Shown piece by piece: positions 41,840 through 50,393 of a DNA stretch of 64,000 bases. Origin of the DNA: Fuscovulum sp. (GTDB taxonomy: Bacteria; Pseudomonadota; Alphaproteobacteria; Rhodobacterales; Rhodobacteraceae). How positions within the stretch are numbered: position 1 is the stretch's first letter; every line of letters begins with the position of its first letter. Location: positions 3,897,666 to 3,961,665 of the forward strand of contig CP136571.1 in the NCBI GenBank assembly GCA_035192965.1, read 5' to 3'. The translations under genes and the position numbers were made by a program. The notes beneath the pieces are model-generated. The model was not told the DNA's origin and ran no database searches. It saw nothing but the letters and a program-made list of their open reading frames with translations.

Positions 41840-42859
41840 TCAACGGAACGGCGGTGCGTACTGCAGGCCGCCCTGCGTCCACAGCGCGTTCAGACCGCGC
41901 GCCAGGTTGATCGCGGTGCCTTCGCCGATGTTGGCGGCAAAGATTTCGCCATAGTTGCCGACCGCTGCGATCGCGTTCTTGAACGCGGCATTGTCCAGCC
42001 CGATCTTCACGCCCATGTCACCGGACACGCCCAGCAGACGCTTGGCTTCTTCATCCGCGGTGGTGTTCGCGAACTCGCCGACGTTGGCTTTGGTGATGCC
42101 TTTCTCTTCGGCGATCAGCAGCGCGTAATAGGTCCAGCGGACGATGTCGCCCCAGTTGCTGTCGCCATGACGCACGACCGGGCCGAGCGGCTCTTTTGAG
42201 ATGATCTCCGGCAGGATGATGTGGTTTTCCGCATCCGGCAGCGTCGCGCGGCTTGCAGCCAGACCCGAAGCATCCGTCGTATAGGTGTCACAGGCACCGG
42301 CGACATACTGGCGCTGGGCTTCCGAATCGTCGGCCACGGTCACCGGCTGATAGCTGATGTTGTTCTGCTTGAAGAAGTCGGCAAGGTTCAGTTCGGTCGT
42401 GGTGCCGGTCTGGATGCAAACCGTCGCGCCATCCAGCTCCTTGGCCGAAGACACGCCCAGCTCTTTCTTCACCATGAAGCCCTGGCCGTCATAGTAGTTC
42501 ACCGCCACGAAATCGAGCGCGAGCTCGCTGTCACGGCTCATGGTCCAGGTGGAGTTGCGGACCAGCAGGTCCACTTCGCCCGATTGCAGCGCCGTAAAGC
42601 GGGTTTCGCCCGTGGTGGGGACGAACTTCACCTTGGTCGCATCGCCAAAGATCGCGGCAGCCACGGCGCGGCACAGATCGACGTCAAAGCCGACCCAGTT
42701 GCCGCTCGCATCCGGCGCACCGAACCCGGTCAGACCGGTGTTCGAGCCGCAGATCAGCTCGCCACGTGCCTTGACCGCTTCCAGCGTCGCTTGTGCCGAC
42801 GCCACGCCTGCAACCATCGTGGTTGCCGCGACGACGCCGAGGAATACGGATTTGTTCAT
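41840..42859 (-). CDS. aapJ: General L-amino acid ABC transporter, periplasmic binding protein
   Basis: The 339-residue solute-binding protein has a cleavable signal peptide (MNKSVFLGVVAATTMVAGVASAQ) and an SBP-type-3 domain with LICGSNTGLTGFGAPDASGNWVGFDVDLCRAVAAAIFGD. It captures a broad range of L-amino acids for AapQMP. The frame is open for 50 codons upstream, but the ATG at 42859 starts the signal peptide and has GAGG 6 bp before it. First gene of the operon. Confidence 0.94.
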   Translation of the reverse strand: MNKSVFLGVVAATTMVAGVASAQATLEAVKARGELICGSNTGLTGFGAPDASGNWVGFDVDLCRAVAAAIFGDATKVKFVPTTGETRFTALQSGEVDLLVRNSTWTMSRDSELALDFVAVNYYDGQGFMVKKELGVSSAKELDGATVCIQTGTTTELNLADFFKQNNISYQPVTVADDSEAQRQYVAGACDTYTTDASGLAASRATLPDAENHIILPEIISKEPLGPVVRHGDSNWGDIVRWTYYALLIAEEKGITKANVGEFANTTADEEAKRLLGVSGDMGVKIGLDNAAFKNAIAAVGNYGEIFAANIGEGTAINLARGLNALWTQGGLQYAPPFR

Positions 42860-43108
42860 TCTTACCTCTTCCTGAGTATGCCGCCCATTTCCCGGGCAGC
42901 GGTTATCTTGTCCCCTGTGGCGCACCTTCGCGCCCCAAGGGCGGAACCAATAGGAGGTGAGCCTCTCCCAGTGTTTAACAGTTTCTTCCGAAGCGGTTTG
43001 AAAGGTCAAGCACTACCCGCCAAGAAACGAAATTCCCTGCACGATCAATGATTTGCCACTGAACAGGTACGTGCCGCGCGGCTTTTGCACGAAAAACAGG
43101 CATCATTG

Positions 43109-43816
43109 TCATCCACACAATGCATAGAATCGACTCGCCTCGCCGAAAGCGACACGGCGAAAGGCCTCCAACTCGGCGGCCTCTTCATCGGCCCCCCACT
43201 GCTCAATCTGCCAACTTTCGTCGATCCGCGACAGCGCCCAGGCCTCGTCATCGCCCAACCGCCCCTCCGTCACCGCCAGCGCCAGCACCAGCGATCCCGA
43301 GATCGCCACCAGGTCATGCAGCCCCGCCAGCTGGAACTCTGTCATCCCCGCCACCCGCGCCGTCAGCCGCGCCAGCGCGTCAGACGGTTGCGCCACATGG
43401 ACCACCCCCGCCGTCACCACCAGCCGCGCGCCCAATGCCGCCTCGGCCCAGTCCAGCACCGGGTCCCACCCCGCCGCCTGCCGTGCGATCAAGGCCGCAG
43501 GCGCCACCGCGCGGTAGCACAGCAGATCAGACTGGCCATAGGCCGCGATGATCTCCACCACCTCGTCGCGCTGCGCGGTGATCTTGTCGATGGCGGAGTT
43601 GGCCGCCCGCGTCACCGGCATCGTGGCGGGCTTCACCTCGCCGCTCTGCGCATCCCATTCTGCCGCAATCGCCTGCGCCATGGCCTGTGTCGGAACCACA
43701 AGCGCCGCCTTGGCCGGCGTCTTCACCGGGCGGCCATCCAGCCGCACGGTAAAGCCGCCCTCGCAAGGTTCAGCCTCGGCCTTGGTCCAGAACCGCTTGG
43801 CCTTCCATGCGCTCAT
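43109..43816 (-). CDS. ATP12 family F1-ATPase assembly chaperone
   Basis: A 235-residue soluble protein that matches ATP12: KRFWTKAEAEPCEGGFTVRLDGRPVKTPAK at the start, then IAAEWDAQSGEVKPATMPVTRAANSAIDK and the DLLCYRAVAPAAL loop. In mitochondria Atp12 guards the F1 alpha subunit until assembly; alphaproteobacteria keep a homologue. The F1 genes themselves are not in this window. It overlaps the pseudouridine synthase gene by 4 bp. Confidence 0.9.
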   Translation of the reverse strand: MSAWKAKRFWTKAEAEPCEGGFTVRLDGRPVKTPAKAALVVPTQAMAQAIAAEWDAQSGEVKPATMPVTRAANSAIDKITAQRDEVVEIIAAYGQSDLLCYRAVAPAALIARQAAGWDPVLDWAEAALGARLVVTAGVVHVAQPSDALARLTARVAGMTEFQLAGLHDLVAISGSLVLALAVTEGRLGDDEAWALSRIDESWQIEQWGADEEAAELEAFRRVAFGEASRFYALCG

Positions 43817-44859
43817 TTGAACACCGTAAAGGGATCGGCCGGCACGTCCTTTTCATTCCAGTCCAGCGCCTTCCACGTCCGCGCCATATGGTCGGGCAAG
43901 GGGGCGGTGAATGTCATCTCGGTCTTCAACACCGGATGCTCCACCACCAGCATCCGCGCATGCAGATGCAGCTTGCGGCTGATGTCGCCGCCCACCGCCG
44001 CGCCCCAGCCATCGCCTTCGTTATCGGCATCCGACCCGCCATATTTGCCATCCCCGATGATCGGATGCCCGATCTCGGCCATATGCGCGCGCAACTGATG
44101 CGTCCGCCCCGTCACCGGCTCCAAGGCCATCCACGACAGGCGGGTGCCAAGGAACCACAGCACGAAGTAATCCGTATGCGCCCGCTTGGCATCGGGGAAC
44201 TCGGCCATCTTGGCGGGATGCACACACAGCATCTTTTCCCCCTCGCCGCGCTTGCCATGGCCGGGGGCCTTCATCAGCCCGTATTTGATGCTGCCCTTCT
44301 TGGGGTTCGGCACGCCCGCCACCACCGCCCAGTAAATCTTGCGCGTGTTGCGGTGGCGCAGCGCCTCGGAAAGGTTGCGCGCCACCCGGTCGGTGCGCGC
44401 CAGCATCAGCAAACCCGATGTGTCCTTGTCCAGCCGATGCACCAGCTTGGGCTTTTCCTTGTAGCCGAACTTCAACGCCTCGGCCAACCCGTCCACATGC
44501 CGCTCGCCCTGCCCGCTGCCACCCTGGCTGGGCAGACCGGCGGGCTTGTTCAGCACGATCATGTGGTCGTCCATCCACAACACGCAGTCCTGAATCATCT
44601 TGGCATCCGCCGCGCTGATCCCGTCGGTCTTTGCCCGCCCCGGTGCATTCGGATCGGGCAGCGGCGGCACGCGGATGGATTGGCCGGGGATCACCCGGTC
44701 TGATGCCTTGGCCCGCGCCCCATCCACCCGGACCTGCCCCGTGCGGCACATCTTTTCCACCGCACCTTGGGTCACATGCGGGAACCGCCGCTTGAACCAG
44801 CGGTCAAGGCGCTGTTCGCCCTCATCCTCTGATACGGTCAAGGTCTGTACAGCGTTCAT
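43813..44859 (-). CDS. RluA-family pseudouridine synthase (RluC/RluD-like)
   Basis: A 348-residue enzyme with an N-terminal S4 RNA-binding domain (LDRWFKRRFPHVTQGAVEKMCRTGQVRVDG) and a catalytic domain with the HRLDKDTSGLL motif holding the nucleophilic Asp, and GRTHQLRAHMAEIGHPIIGD. It modifies 23S rRNA uridines; which site cannot be read from this sequence. Start: ATG at 44859, overlapping the crcB stop. The three genes crcB, this one and the ATP12 homologue overlap serially. Confidence 0.9.
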   Translation of the reverse strand: MNAVQTLTVSEDEGEQRLDRWFKRRFPHVTQGAVEKMCRTGQVRVDGARAKASDRVIPGQSIRVPPLPDPNAPGRAKTDGISAADAKMIQDCVLWMDDHMIVLNKPAGLPSQGGSGQGERHVDGLAEALKFGYKEKPKLVHRLDKDTSGLLMLARTDRVARNLSEALRHRNTRKIYWAVVAGVPNPKKGSIKYGLMKAPGHGKRGEGEKMLCVHPAKMAEFPDAKRAHTDYFVLWFLGTRLSWMALEPVTGRTHQLRAHMAEIGHPIIGDGKYGGSDADNEGDGWGAAVGGDISRKLHLHARMLVVEHPVLKTEMTFTAPLPDHMARTWKALDWNEKDVPADPFTVFK

Positions 44860-45230
44860 GTCAGGCTCCGTGCAAGGGTCAGGCCCGCCACGATCCCTGC
44901 CAGCGACAGGATAACCGAACCAAGCACATAGATGGCTGCCACCCCATGCTGCCCCCGCTCCCACAGGGTCAGGGCATCCAGCGAAAAGGCCGAAAAGGTG
45001 GTGAACCCGCCCAGCACCCCGGTCATCAGAAAGGGCGCCAGATGATTGCCCCCCTTCTTCGCCAGAACCGTGACGATCACACCCATCGCAAAACAGCCCG
45101 CGACGTTCACGATCACCGTCCCCACCGGGAAACCGGGGCCGAAAAGGCGGCCCGCGCTGACATTGGTCAGATAGCGCAGGACCGCGCCGATGGCCCCACC
45201 TGCGGCCACATGAAGAAGGGTCGTGATCAT
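44856..45230 (-). CDS. crcB: Fluoride efflux channel CrcB/Fluc
   Basis: The 124-residue protein has four membrane helices: GGAIGAVLRYLTN at the start of helix 1, GTVIVNVAGCFAMG (the channel Asn), and GGFTTFSAFSLDAL (Phe-box and the TFSTFS-type motif). It works as an antiparallel dimer expelling fluoride. Start: ATG at 45230; the frame is open 23 codons further upstream without homology. I looked for a fluoride riboswitch upstream and did not find one. Confidence 0.92.
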   Translation of the reverse strand: MITTLLHVAAGGAIGAVLRYLTNVSAGRLFGPGFPVGTVIVNVAGCFAMGVIVTVLAKKGGNHLAPFLMTGVLGGFTTFSAFSLDALTLWERGQHGVAAIYVLGSVILSLAGIVAGLTLARSLT

Positions 45231-45313
45231 CCGTTCTGCATTGCGCCAAGGGGCCAGAATGTCAACCTCGACAGGCCCGCCAAAGCCGTCTGAACCCAAG
45301 CCCGCCCTGCCAT

Positions 45314-45336
45314 TTCATCTTGGCCCAAATACCCAA
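45314..45336 (-). repeat. Dispersed intergenic repeat, copy 6 (23-bp core)
   Basis: Identical over 23 bp to 26716-26738, in the same orientation. It lies upstream of crcB. Confidence 0.8.
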
Positions 45337-45428
45337 TTGCGCCCTCGCCCCCGGCACCAACGCCGCCGGCTTGGCGCCCTTCCCTCCCCCCGGCACCGGC
45401 ATCGGCAAGGGGTGGCCTCAACACCAGC

Positions 45429-45518
45429 GCACCATTAACCATGATCGCACCCGTTGCCCTGCCGGAATTTGTATGCACAGCCGTCTGCACCACCATCTGC
45501 ACCGGGCGCTGCACAGCC
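45429..45518. repeat. 90-bp element with four TGCAC boxes at 12-bp period, copy B
   Basis: Partner of copy A (35093-35182), aligned without gaps. TGCAC boxes at 45474, 45486, 45498 and 45510. It begins GCACCATTAACC where copy A has GCACCGTTAACC, and both continue to GAATTTGTA at the same offset. It lies 33 bp beyond the rarA stop codon, so, like copy A, it is in the 3' region of a minus-strand gene. Here an ATG at 45441 opens a frame across it with Cys every fourth residue. Confidence 0.85.
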
Positions 45519-45551
45519 ATTTTCGCCCAACCCCTTGAGGAACAGCGTGAA

Positions 45552-46865
45552 TTAACGCTCGCCCTGCCGCTTTCCGCGCAGCTTGGCGAAATACTCCACC
45601 CGCTTCTTCAACTCGCGCTCGAACCCCCGTTCGGGCGGCGCATAAAAGACCGGGCGCTTCATGCCTTCGGGGAAATAATCCTGCCCCGAAAACCCATCCT
45701 CCGCCTCATGGTCATAGGCATAGCCCGATCCATAGCCGATCTCTTTCATCAGCTTGGTCGGCGCGTTCAGGATATGGCGCGGCGGCATCAGGCTGCCGGT
45801 CTCGCGCGCCGCCACCCGTGCCGCCTTATAGGCCACGTAGACCCCGTTCGATTTCGGCGCAAGTGCCAGATAAACAACAGCATTTGCCAAGGCCAACTCG
45901 CCCTCGGGCGACCCCAGCCGCTCATAGGTCTGCCAGCTGTCGATGCAAATGCCCTGCGCCTGCGGGTCTGCCAGACCAATATCCTCCACCGCCATCCTGA
46001 CCAGCCGCCGCGCCAGAAAGCGGGGGTCTTCCCCCCCTTCCAGCATCCGCGCGAACCAATACAACGCGGCATCCGGGTCCGACCCCCGAATGGATTTGTG
46101 CAGGGCCGAGATCAGGTTGTAATGCTCTTCCCCCGACTTGTCGTACTTCGCCGCCCGCCGCATCAGTCGCTGCGCCAGCGCCGCCCGGTCCATCGCCCGG
46201 TCCACCTTCCACGCCGCCACCTGCTCAACCAGGTTCAACAGCGCCCGCCCATCCCCATCCGCCATCTCCAAAAGCGCCTCACGCGCCTCACCCGTCAGCG
46301 GCAGGTTACGACCCAATTCCTTCTCTGCCCGCTGCGCCATCCGCTCCAGATCGGCCAGAGAAAGGCGTTCCAATACAATCACTTGCGACCGGCTCAGCAG
46401 CGCGGCGTTCAACTCGAAGCTTGGATTTTCCGTCGTGGCCCCGACCAGAAGGATCGTTCCATCCTCCATATGCGGCAGAAATCCATCCTGCTGCGCCTTG
46501 TTGAAACGGTGGATTTCATCCACGAACAGCAACGTCCCCTGCCCGTTCTGCCGCCGGATGCGGGCCTGCTCGAACACCTTTTTCAGGTCCGGCACCCCGG
46601 TAAAGATCGCGCTGATCTGCACAAAGGCGAGTTCCGTCTCATCCGCCAACAGCCGCGCGATCGTGGTCTTGCCCACCCCCGGCGGCCCCCAAAGGATGAT
46701 CGACGACAGGCTCTTCGCCGCCAGCATCGCCCCCAAAGGCCCCTCAGGCGAAAGCACATGCCCTTGGCCGATCACCTCAGACAGATGCTTTGGTCGCAGC
46801 CTGTCGGCCAGCGGGCGCGGACCCTCTGCATTCGGCTTTGGTGCGGTATCAAACAGATCACCCAT
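45552..46865 (-). CDS. rarA: Replication-associated recombination protein RarA (MgsA)
   Basis: A 437-residue AAA+ ATPase: Walker A GPPGVGKTTIARLLAD, Walker B TLLFVDEIHRFNKAQQD, sensor 1 GATTENPSFELN, followed by the helical oligomerisation region (EEHYNLISALHKSIRGSDPDAALYW) and the MgsA C-terminal domain. It acts at stalled replication forks. It follows the degQ-like gene by 37 bp on the same strand. Confidence 0.95.
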   Translation of the reverse strand: MGDLFDTAPKPNAEGPRPLADRLRPKHLSEVIGQGHVLSPEGPLGAMLAAKSLSSIILWGPPGVGKTTIARLLADETELAFVQISAIFTGVPDLKKVFEQARIRRQNGQGTLLFVDEIHRFNKAQQDGFLPHMEDGTILLVGATTENPSFELNAALLSRSQVIVLERLSLADLERMAQRAEKELGRNLPLTGEAREALLEMADGDGRALLNLVEQVAAWKVDRAMDRAALAQRLMRRAAKYDKSGEEHYNLISALHKSIRGSDPDAALYWFARMLEGGEDPRFLARRLVRMAVEDIGLADPQAQGICIDSWQTYERLGSPEGELALANAVVYLALAPKSNGVYVAYKAARVAARETGSLMPPRHILNAPTKLMKEIGYGSGYAYDHEAEDGFSGQDYFPEGMKRPVFYAPPERGFERELKKRVEYFAKLRGKRQGER

Positions 46866-46902
46866 GCGCCCAGCCTACCCCCGCAACCGCCTGCTTGAAA
46901 GC

Positions 46903-48285
46903 TCAGAAGCGGAACCGCAACCGCAGCGGCTGCCCGCCGCGGATCAGGTCGATCACCCAGACCCGCGCGTCCATCCCCGCCAGCGCGACCACATCCGCAG
47001 GCGTTGTCACCGGCACCCCGTTGATCCCAAGAACCACATCCCCCGGCTGAAACCCCGCCCGTTCGGCAAGGTCTTCGGCCTGCACCACCGCCACGCCCTC
47101 GGCTTGCATGGGCAGGTTCAACTCCTCCATCACCGCCGGGTTGATCTGCACCACCGTCAGCCCACGCAGCGACACATCCTCCACCACCGTCGTCTGGTCA
47201 CGCGGCGGATCGTCGGGCGCGGGGGCCAGCCGCATCATCGCGCGCTGCTCTGCCCCGTCGCGCAGCCAGACCAATTCGGCATCCGCTCCCACCCCCAGCG
47301 CCGACAGACGGAACATGACCTCTTGCGGCGTGTTGGTCGGCTCACCGCCCAGCGACAGGATCACATCTCCAACCTGCAACCCCGCTGCTGCAAAGGGGCT
47401 TTGCGGATGCAGCTCTGACACCAGCACCCCATCCGGCCGCGCCAGACCCAGCCCCTCGGCCAGTGCCGCATCCATCGCCTGCCCCGTCACCCCAGCCCAG
47501 GGCCGGGCAAAACGCGCGGCCCCTGCATCGGCCTGTGCAACGATGCTTTGCACCAGATTGGCCGGAATCGCGAAACCGATCCCGTTCGATCCGCCACCCT
47601 GCGTTAGGATCGCGGTGTTGATCCCCACCAGCCGCCCCTGCATATCCACCAACGCCCCGCCGGAATTGCCGGGGTTGATCGCGGCATCGGTCTGAATGAA
47701 ATACCCGCGTCCATCCGCCACCTGCAACGCCGACCGTGCCAGACCGGACACGATCCCCGATGATACCGTCTGCCCCACCCCGAACGGGTTGCCGATGGCC
47801 AGCACCAGATCGCCCACTTCCAATTCATCCGAATTGCGCAGGGGCAAGAAGGGCAATCCCTCTGCATCGCGCAGGCGCAGAACGGCCAGATCGCTTGCTT
47901 CATCGCCCAGAATCACATCCGCCGCGAACTCGCGCCGGTCATTCAGCACGACGCGAATCTCGGTCGCCTGCCCCACGACGTGATAGTTCGACACCACAAT
48001 CCCGCCCGCGCTGACTATCACCCCCGACCCCAGCGAATTCTGCACCCGGGGCTGGGTTGGCCCCAGCGCCTCGAAGAACTGGTTGAAGAACGGGTCATCG
48101 GCAAAAGGGGATCGGCGTTCCTGCACGATCCGGGTCGCGTAAATGTTCACCACCGCAGGGGCCGCCGCCTTGACGACCGGGGCAAAGGACAGGGCGATCT
48201 GGCCCTGCGTTTCCGGAACAACCGTCTGGGCATAGGCGGGCACCGCACAGACAAGCGCGATCACAAGGCAAAGGTTGCGGATCAT
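46903..48285 (-). CDS. Periplasmic Do-type serine protease (DegP/DegQ-like)
   Basis: A 460-residue protease with signal peptide (cleavage probably after AYA-Q) and catalytic triad His102 (SNYHVVG), Asp132 (ASDLAVL) and Ser208 (GNSGGALVDM). Two PDZ domains follow, around residues 245-335 and 365-450. It degrades or refolds misfolded envelope proteins. The start lies 86 bp after luxI, in a stretch with a strong hairpin, so it may be transcribed separately from luxRI. Confidence 0.93.
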   Translation of the reverse strand: MIRNLCLVIALVCAVPAYAQTVVPETQGQIALSFAPVVKAAAPAVVNIYATRIVQERRSPFADDPFFNQFFEALGPTQPRVQNSLGSGVIVSAGGIVVSNYHVVGQATEIRVVLNDRREFAADVILGDEASDLAVLRLRDAEGLPFLPLRNSDELEVGDLVLAIGNPFGVGQTVSSGIVSGLARSALQVADGRGYFIQTDAAINPGNSGGALVDMQGRLVGINTAILTQGGGSNGIGFAIPANLVQSIVAQADAGAARFARPWAGVTGQAMDAALAEGLGLARPDGVLVSELHPQSPFAAAGLQVGDVILSLGGEPTNTPQEVMFRLSALGVGADAELVWLRDGAEQRAMMRLAPAPDDPPRDQTTVVEDVSLRGLTVVQINPAVMEELNLPMQAEGVAVVQAEDLAERAGFQPGDVVLGINGVPVTTPADVVALAGMDARVWVIDLIRGGQPLRLRFRF

Positions 48286-48323
48286 GGGTCACTCCCTCAC
48301 GAGGCTATCCCCGATATGCGCCC

Positions 48324-48355
48324 GGTCTGCGCGGCGCACAAGCACCGCGCAGACC
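48324..48355. promoter_or_regulatory. Strong hairpin between luxI and the Do-protease gene
   Basis: Perfect 11-bp stem: GGTCTGCGCGG at 48324-48334 and CCGCGCAGACC at 48345-48355, with a 10-nt loop. It starts 16 bp after the luxI stop. There is no T-run, so it may be a 3' mRNA stabiliser, a Rho-dependent end or a protein-binding site. Confidence 0.6.
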
Positions 48356-48371
48356 ATCAGCAATCCACCAC

Positions 48372-48959
48372 TCAATGCATCCGTGTCTGCATGCTGATCG
48401 TCACGCAGACACTGCGCATCCCACCTGTATCCAGCACCGGCCCGGCGGGGATGCAATCCAGCCCCACCCGCCGCGCCAGACGCGGCGCATGTTCCGGAAT
48501 GATCCCCAACAGCGACGCCGCCCCCAACTCGCGGGCCGACATCACCATTTCATGGATCAGCCGCATCTGCACCCGCAGCCGATCCGCCGCTGGCACAAGG
48601 TCCGACACGAATACCCGGCTCGATTCCCAGATCCGCGGATCAACCGGAGCCTCAAAGTTCAAAAGGTCGCTCGGGATCGTCTCCAGCAAACCCCGCTGCG
48701 CATCCCGGATCATGTAGGAATAGATCCCGCAGCGATGCACCGTCGGTGTCAGCCGCACCCCAGCCATCACCTCGCCCCGGATATGCACCGCAACCCAACG
48801 GCTGGCGGGGGTGTCATACTGGTCGAACTCCATCCCGTCCGCCTCGGGCAGGTTCCAACCATTGTTGCGGATAAAGGTGCGGTGGCGGGCGCGGAACAGA
48901 TCGGCAAACAGCGTGCCATGGGCATGCAGATTGTCATAGGAAAGGGTCGTAACTTCCAT
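48372..48959 (-). CDS. Acyl-homoserine-lactone synthase (LuxI family)
   Basis: The 195-residue autoinducer synthase keeps all the family's signature residues: R25, F29, W35, E44, D46, D49, R69, E112 and R115. It makes an acyl-homoserine lactone from SAM and an acyl donor; the chain length cannot be read from the sequence. Start: ATG at 48959 with AAGGAG 8 bp upstream; the frame continues 43 codons upstream into luxR but without homology. It is 49 bp downstream of luxR on the same strand. Confidence 0.93.
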   Translation of the reverse strand: MEVTTLSYDNLHAHGTLFADLFRARHRTFIRNNGWNLPEADGMEFDQYDTPASRWVAVHIRGEVMAGVRLTPTVHRCGIYSYMIRDAQRGLLETIPSDLLNFEAPVDPRIWESSRVFVSDLVPAADRLRVQMRLIHEMVMSARELGAASLLGIIPEHAPRLARRVGLDCIPAGPVLDTGGMRSVCVTISMQTRMH

Positions 48960-49008
48960 CGTAGTCTCCTTCTCAGGGCTGGTGAAACCTGTGAAGGGAT
49001 GGCCCGCG

Positions 49009-49620
49009 TCAAAGCAGCCTGTATTCGCGCGCCTTTCTGATCGCTTCTGACGTGGTCCGCGCCTCAAGCCGGATTCGCGCGGATACAAGCCGCGCCTTCA
49101 GGGCACTTTCCGAAATACCGAGTTTTTCCGCCGCTGCCGCATGGCGATCCCCATCGGCCAGACATTGAAGCGCCTCGATCTGCGCCCGCGTCAGCTCGCT
49201 TGGCGGTTTCGCTTCGATGTGCAGCCGGATCGTGATTTCCCTCAGCAGTTCCAGTTCTTCATCCTCGAATTCCCGATCAGACCGGGCAACGCCGACGATC
49301 GAGCGCGAGGTGATGGGTCCATAGGATGACACTGCACCGAATTTCAGACCATGCGATGCGGCCTTCGCCATGACGCTGAAGGGATCAGGCAGGGGGATGC
49401 TGCTCCAGCGTGTGGTGCCTTCGACACCCACGCCCCAGAAGACAAGCGGATCCCGCAGATAGTAGGAATGGCTGTTGTAAAACTCAGTCCAATCCGCCGG
49501 ATAGGTGCTTTTATAAACCAGAGGACTTGCATAGCGAATGTGCAGCCCGACCGAATAGCCCATCGGGGCAAGCTGATCGAGGTCTTCCAGCAACTGATTA
49601 ACAACCTTTCTTTCCGACAT
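49009..49620 (-). CDS. LuxR-family quorum-sensing regulator
   Basis: A 203-residue regulator. The autoinducer-binding domain (residues of about 15-125) has W44, Y48, D57, P58 and W72, with exactly the spacings of TraR W57, Y61, D70, P71 and W85. The C-terminal HTH (about 143-200) reads LTRAQIEALQCLADGDRHAA, then AEKLGISESALKARLVSARI; it departs from the usual EIA motif but keeps the LuxR fold pattern. It is shorter than classic LuxR (about 240 residues), mainly at the N-terminus. Encoded immediately upstream of luxI, it is the likely receptor for that signal. I found no convincing lux box. Confidence 0.9.
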   Translation of the reverse strand: MSERKVVNQLLEDLDQLAPMGYSVGLHIRYASPLVYKSTYPADWTEFYNSHSYYLRDPLVFWGVGVEGTTRWSSIPLPDPFSVMAKAASHGLKFGAVSSYGPITSRSIVGVARSDREFEDEELELLREITIRLHIEAKPPSELTRAQIEALQCLADGDRHAAAAEKLGISESALKARLVSARIRLEARTTSEAIRKAREYRLL

Positions 49621-49786
49621 GTCGGCTCTGCGCGAGCACGCCCCCTTTCAACCTATGATTGCTACGCTCATTATGCGCATTCGCACAAGAAGAAACATCT
49701 GCGAGTTGCGTTTCCTCGATAGCTTTCCGCGTTGCCGGGGCCAAGGCGGTAATCCCTTACCGTCCCGAAAAACCCCGCCGCAAATG

Positions 49787-49814
49787 GAAAAGCCCACCTT
49801 TCGGCGGGCTTTTC
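49787..49814. terminator. Terminator after rplQ (alpha operon)
   Basis: Stem with arms GAAAAGCCC (49787-49795) and GGGCTTTTC (49806-49814); the inner part adds CC/GG pairs past one mismatch, and the loop is TTTC. T-rich flanks lie on both sides. It ends the ribosomal cluster's minus-strand transcript 25 bp after the rplQ stop. Confidence 0.8.
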
Positions 49815-49838
49815 ATCAAAAGGGCAAAGCCTTGGATA

Positions 49839-50258
49839 TCAATCCTCGGCAGAATCCTCGGCCTCGACGCGGGCGCGGTCTGCTGCACCCTTGGCCGAGG
49901 TGTCGCGGTCGACAAACTCGATGATCGCCATCGGGGCCATGTCGCCATAGCGGAAGCCGGCCTTCAGCACGCGGACATAACCGCCCTGACGGTCCTTGTA
50001 GCGCGGGCCCAGAATTTCGAACAGGCGCGCGGTGTGCATGTCCTGCTTCAGCTGAGCATGGGCCTGACGGCGCGCATGCAGGTCGCCGCGCTTGGCCAGC
50101 GTGATCAGCTTTTCGATGATCGGGCGCAGTTCCTTGGCCTTGGGCAGGGTCGTCTTGATCTGTTCATGTTCGATCAGCGAACCACACATGTTGGCGAACA
50201 TCGCCTTGCGGTGTTCATGGGTGCGGTTCAGCTTACGGTAGCCGTTCGAGTGACGCAT
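49839..50258 (-). CDS. rplQ: 50S ribosomal protein L17
   Basis: A 139-residue protein: MRHSNGYRKLNRTHEHRKAM at the start, then the L17 core (IKTTLPKAKELRPIIEKLITLAKRGD, RYKDRQGGYVRVLKAGFRYGDMAPMAIIEFVDR) and an acidic tail. It ends the ribosomal super-cluster, 135 bp after rpoA. Confidence 0.97.
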   Translation of the reverse strand: MRHSNGYRKLNRTHEHRKAMFANMCGSLIEHEQIKTTLPKAKELRPIIEKLITLAKRGDLHARRQAHAQLKQDMHTARLFEILGPRYKDRQGGYVRVLKAGFRYGDMAPMAIIEFVDRDTSAKGAADRARVEAEDSAED

Positions 50259-50292
50259 GATGGTCTCCTATCGTCTCGTTTTGCTTTGTGTT

Positions 50293-50314
50293 GCGGCCTG
50301 TGCGTGCAGGCCGC
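50293..50314. promoter_or_regulatory. Hairpin between rpoA and rplQ
   Basis: Perfect 8-bp stem GCGGCCTG (50293-50300) and CAGGCCGC (50307-50314), 6-nt loop, in the 135-bp gap. Further G/C-rich inverted stretches lie to its right. Possible mRNA processing or partial termination site. Confidence 0.5.
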
Positions 50315-50393
50315 GTCGTTGGGGCGGAATGCCCAGGTATTCCCCGCCTGCGCGGGCATTGTCCGAAAGGCGGGGTTTCCCCCGCCCCCCGAA

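Larger units (their letters stand above)
45231..45551. other. Intergenic region between rarA and crcB, two repeat elements
   Basis: 321 bp without a supportable gene. It holds the 23-bp dispersed repeat (45314-45336) and copy B of the 90-bp element (45429-45518). A TTGACA hexamer at 45265-45260 (minus strand) with a weak AATGCA 17 bp on might be the crcB promoter. Confidence 0.6.

Noticed and set aside
45231..45300. Fluoride riboswitch upstream of crcB
   Set aside because: I looked for the conserved pseudoknot segments before the crcB start and did not find them; only a promoter-like TTGACA is present.
49621..49786. lux box upstream of luxR
   Set aside because: Only a short ATGCGCAT palindrome near 49672 was seen, which does not match the 18-20 bp lux-box dyad, so I do not annotate it.
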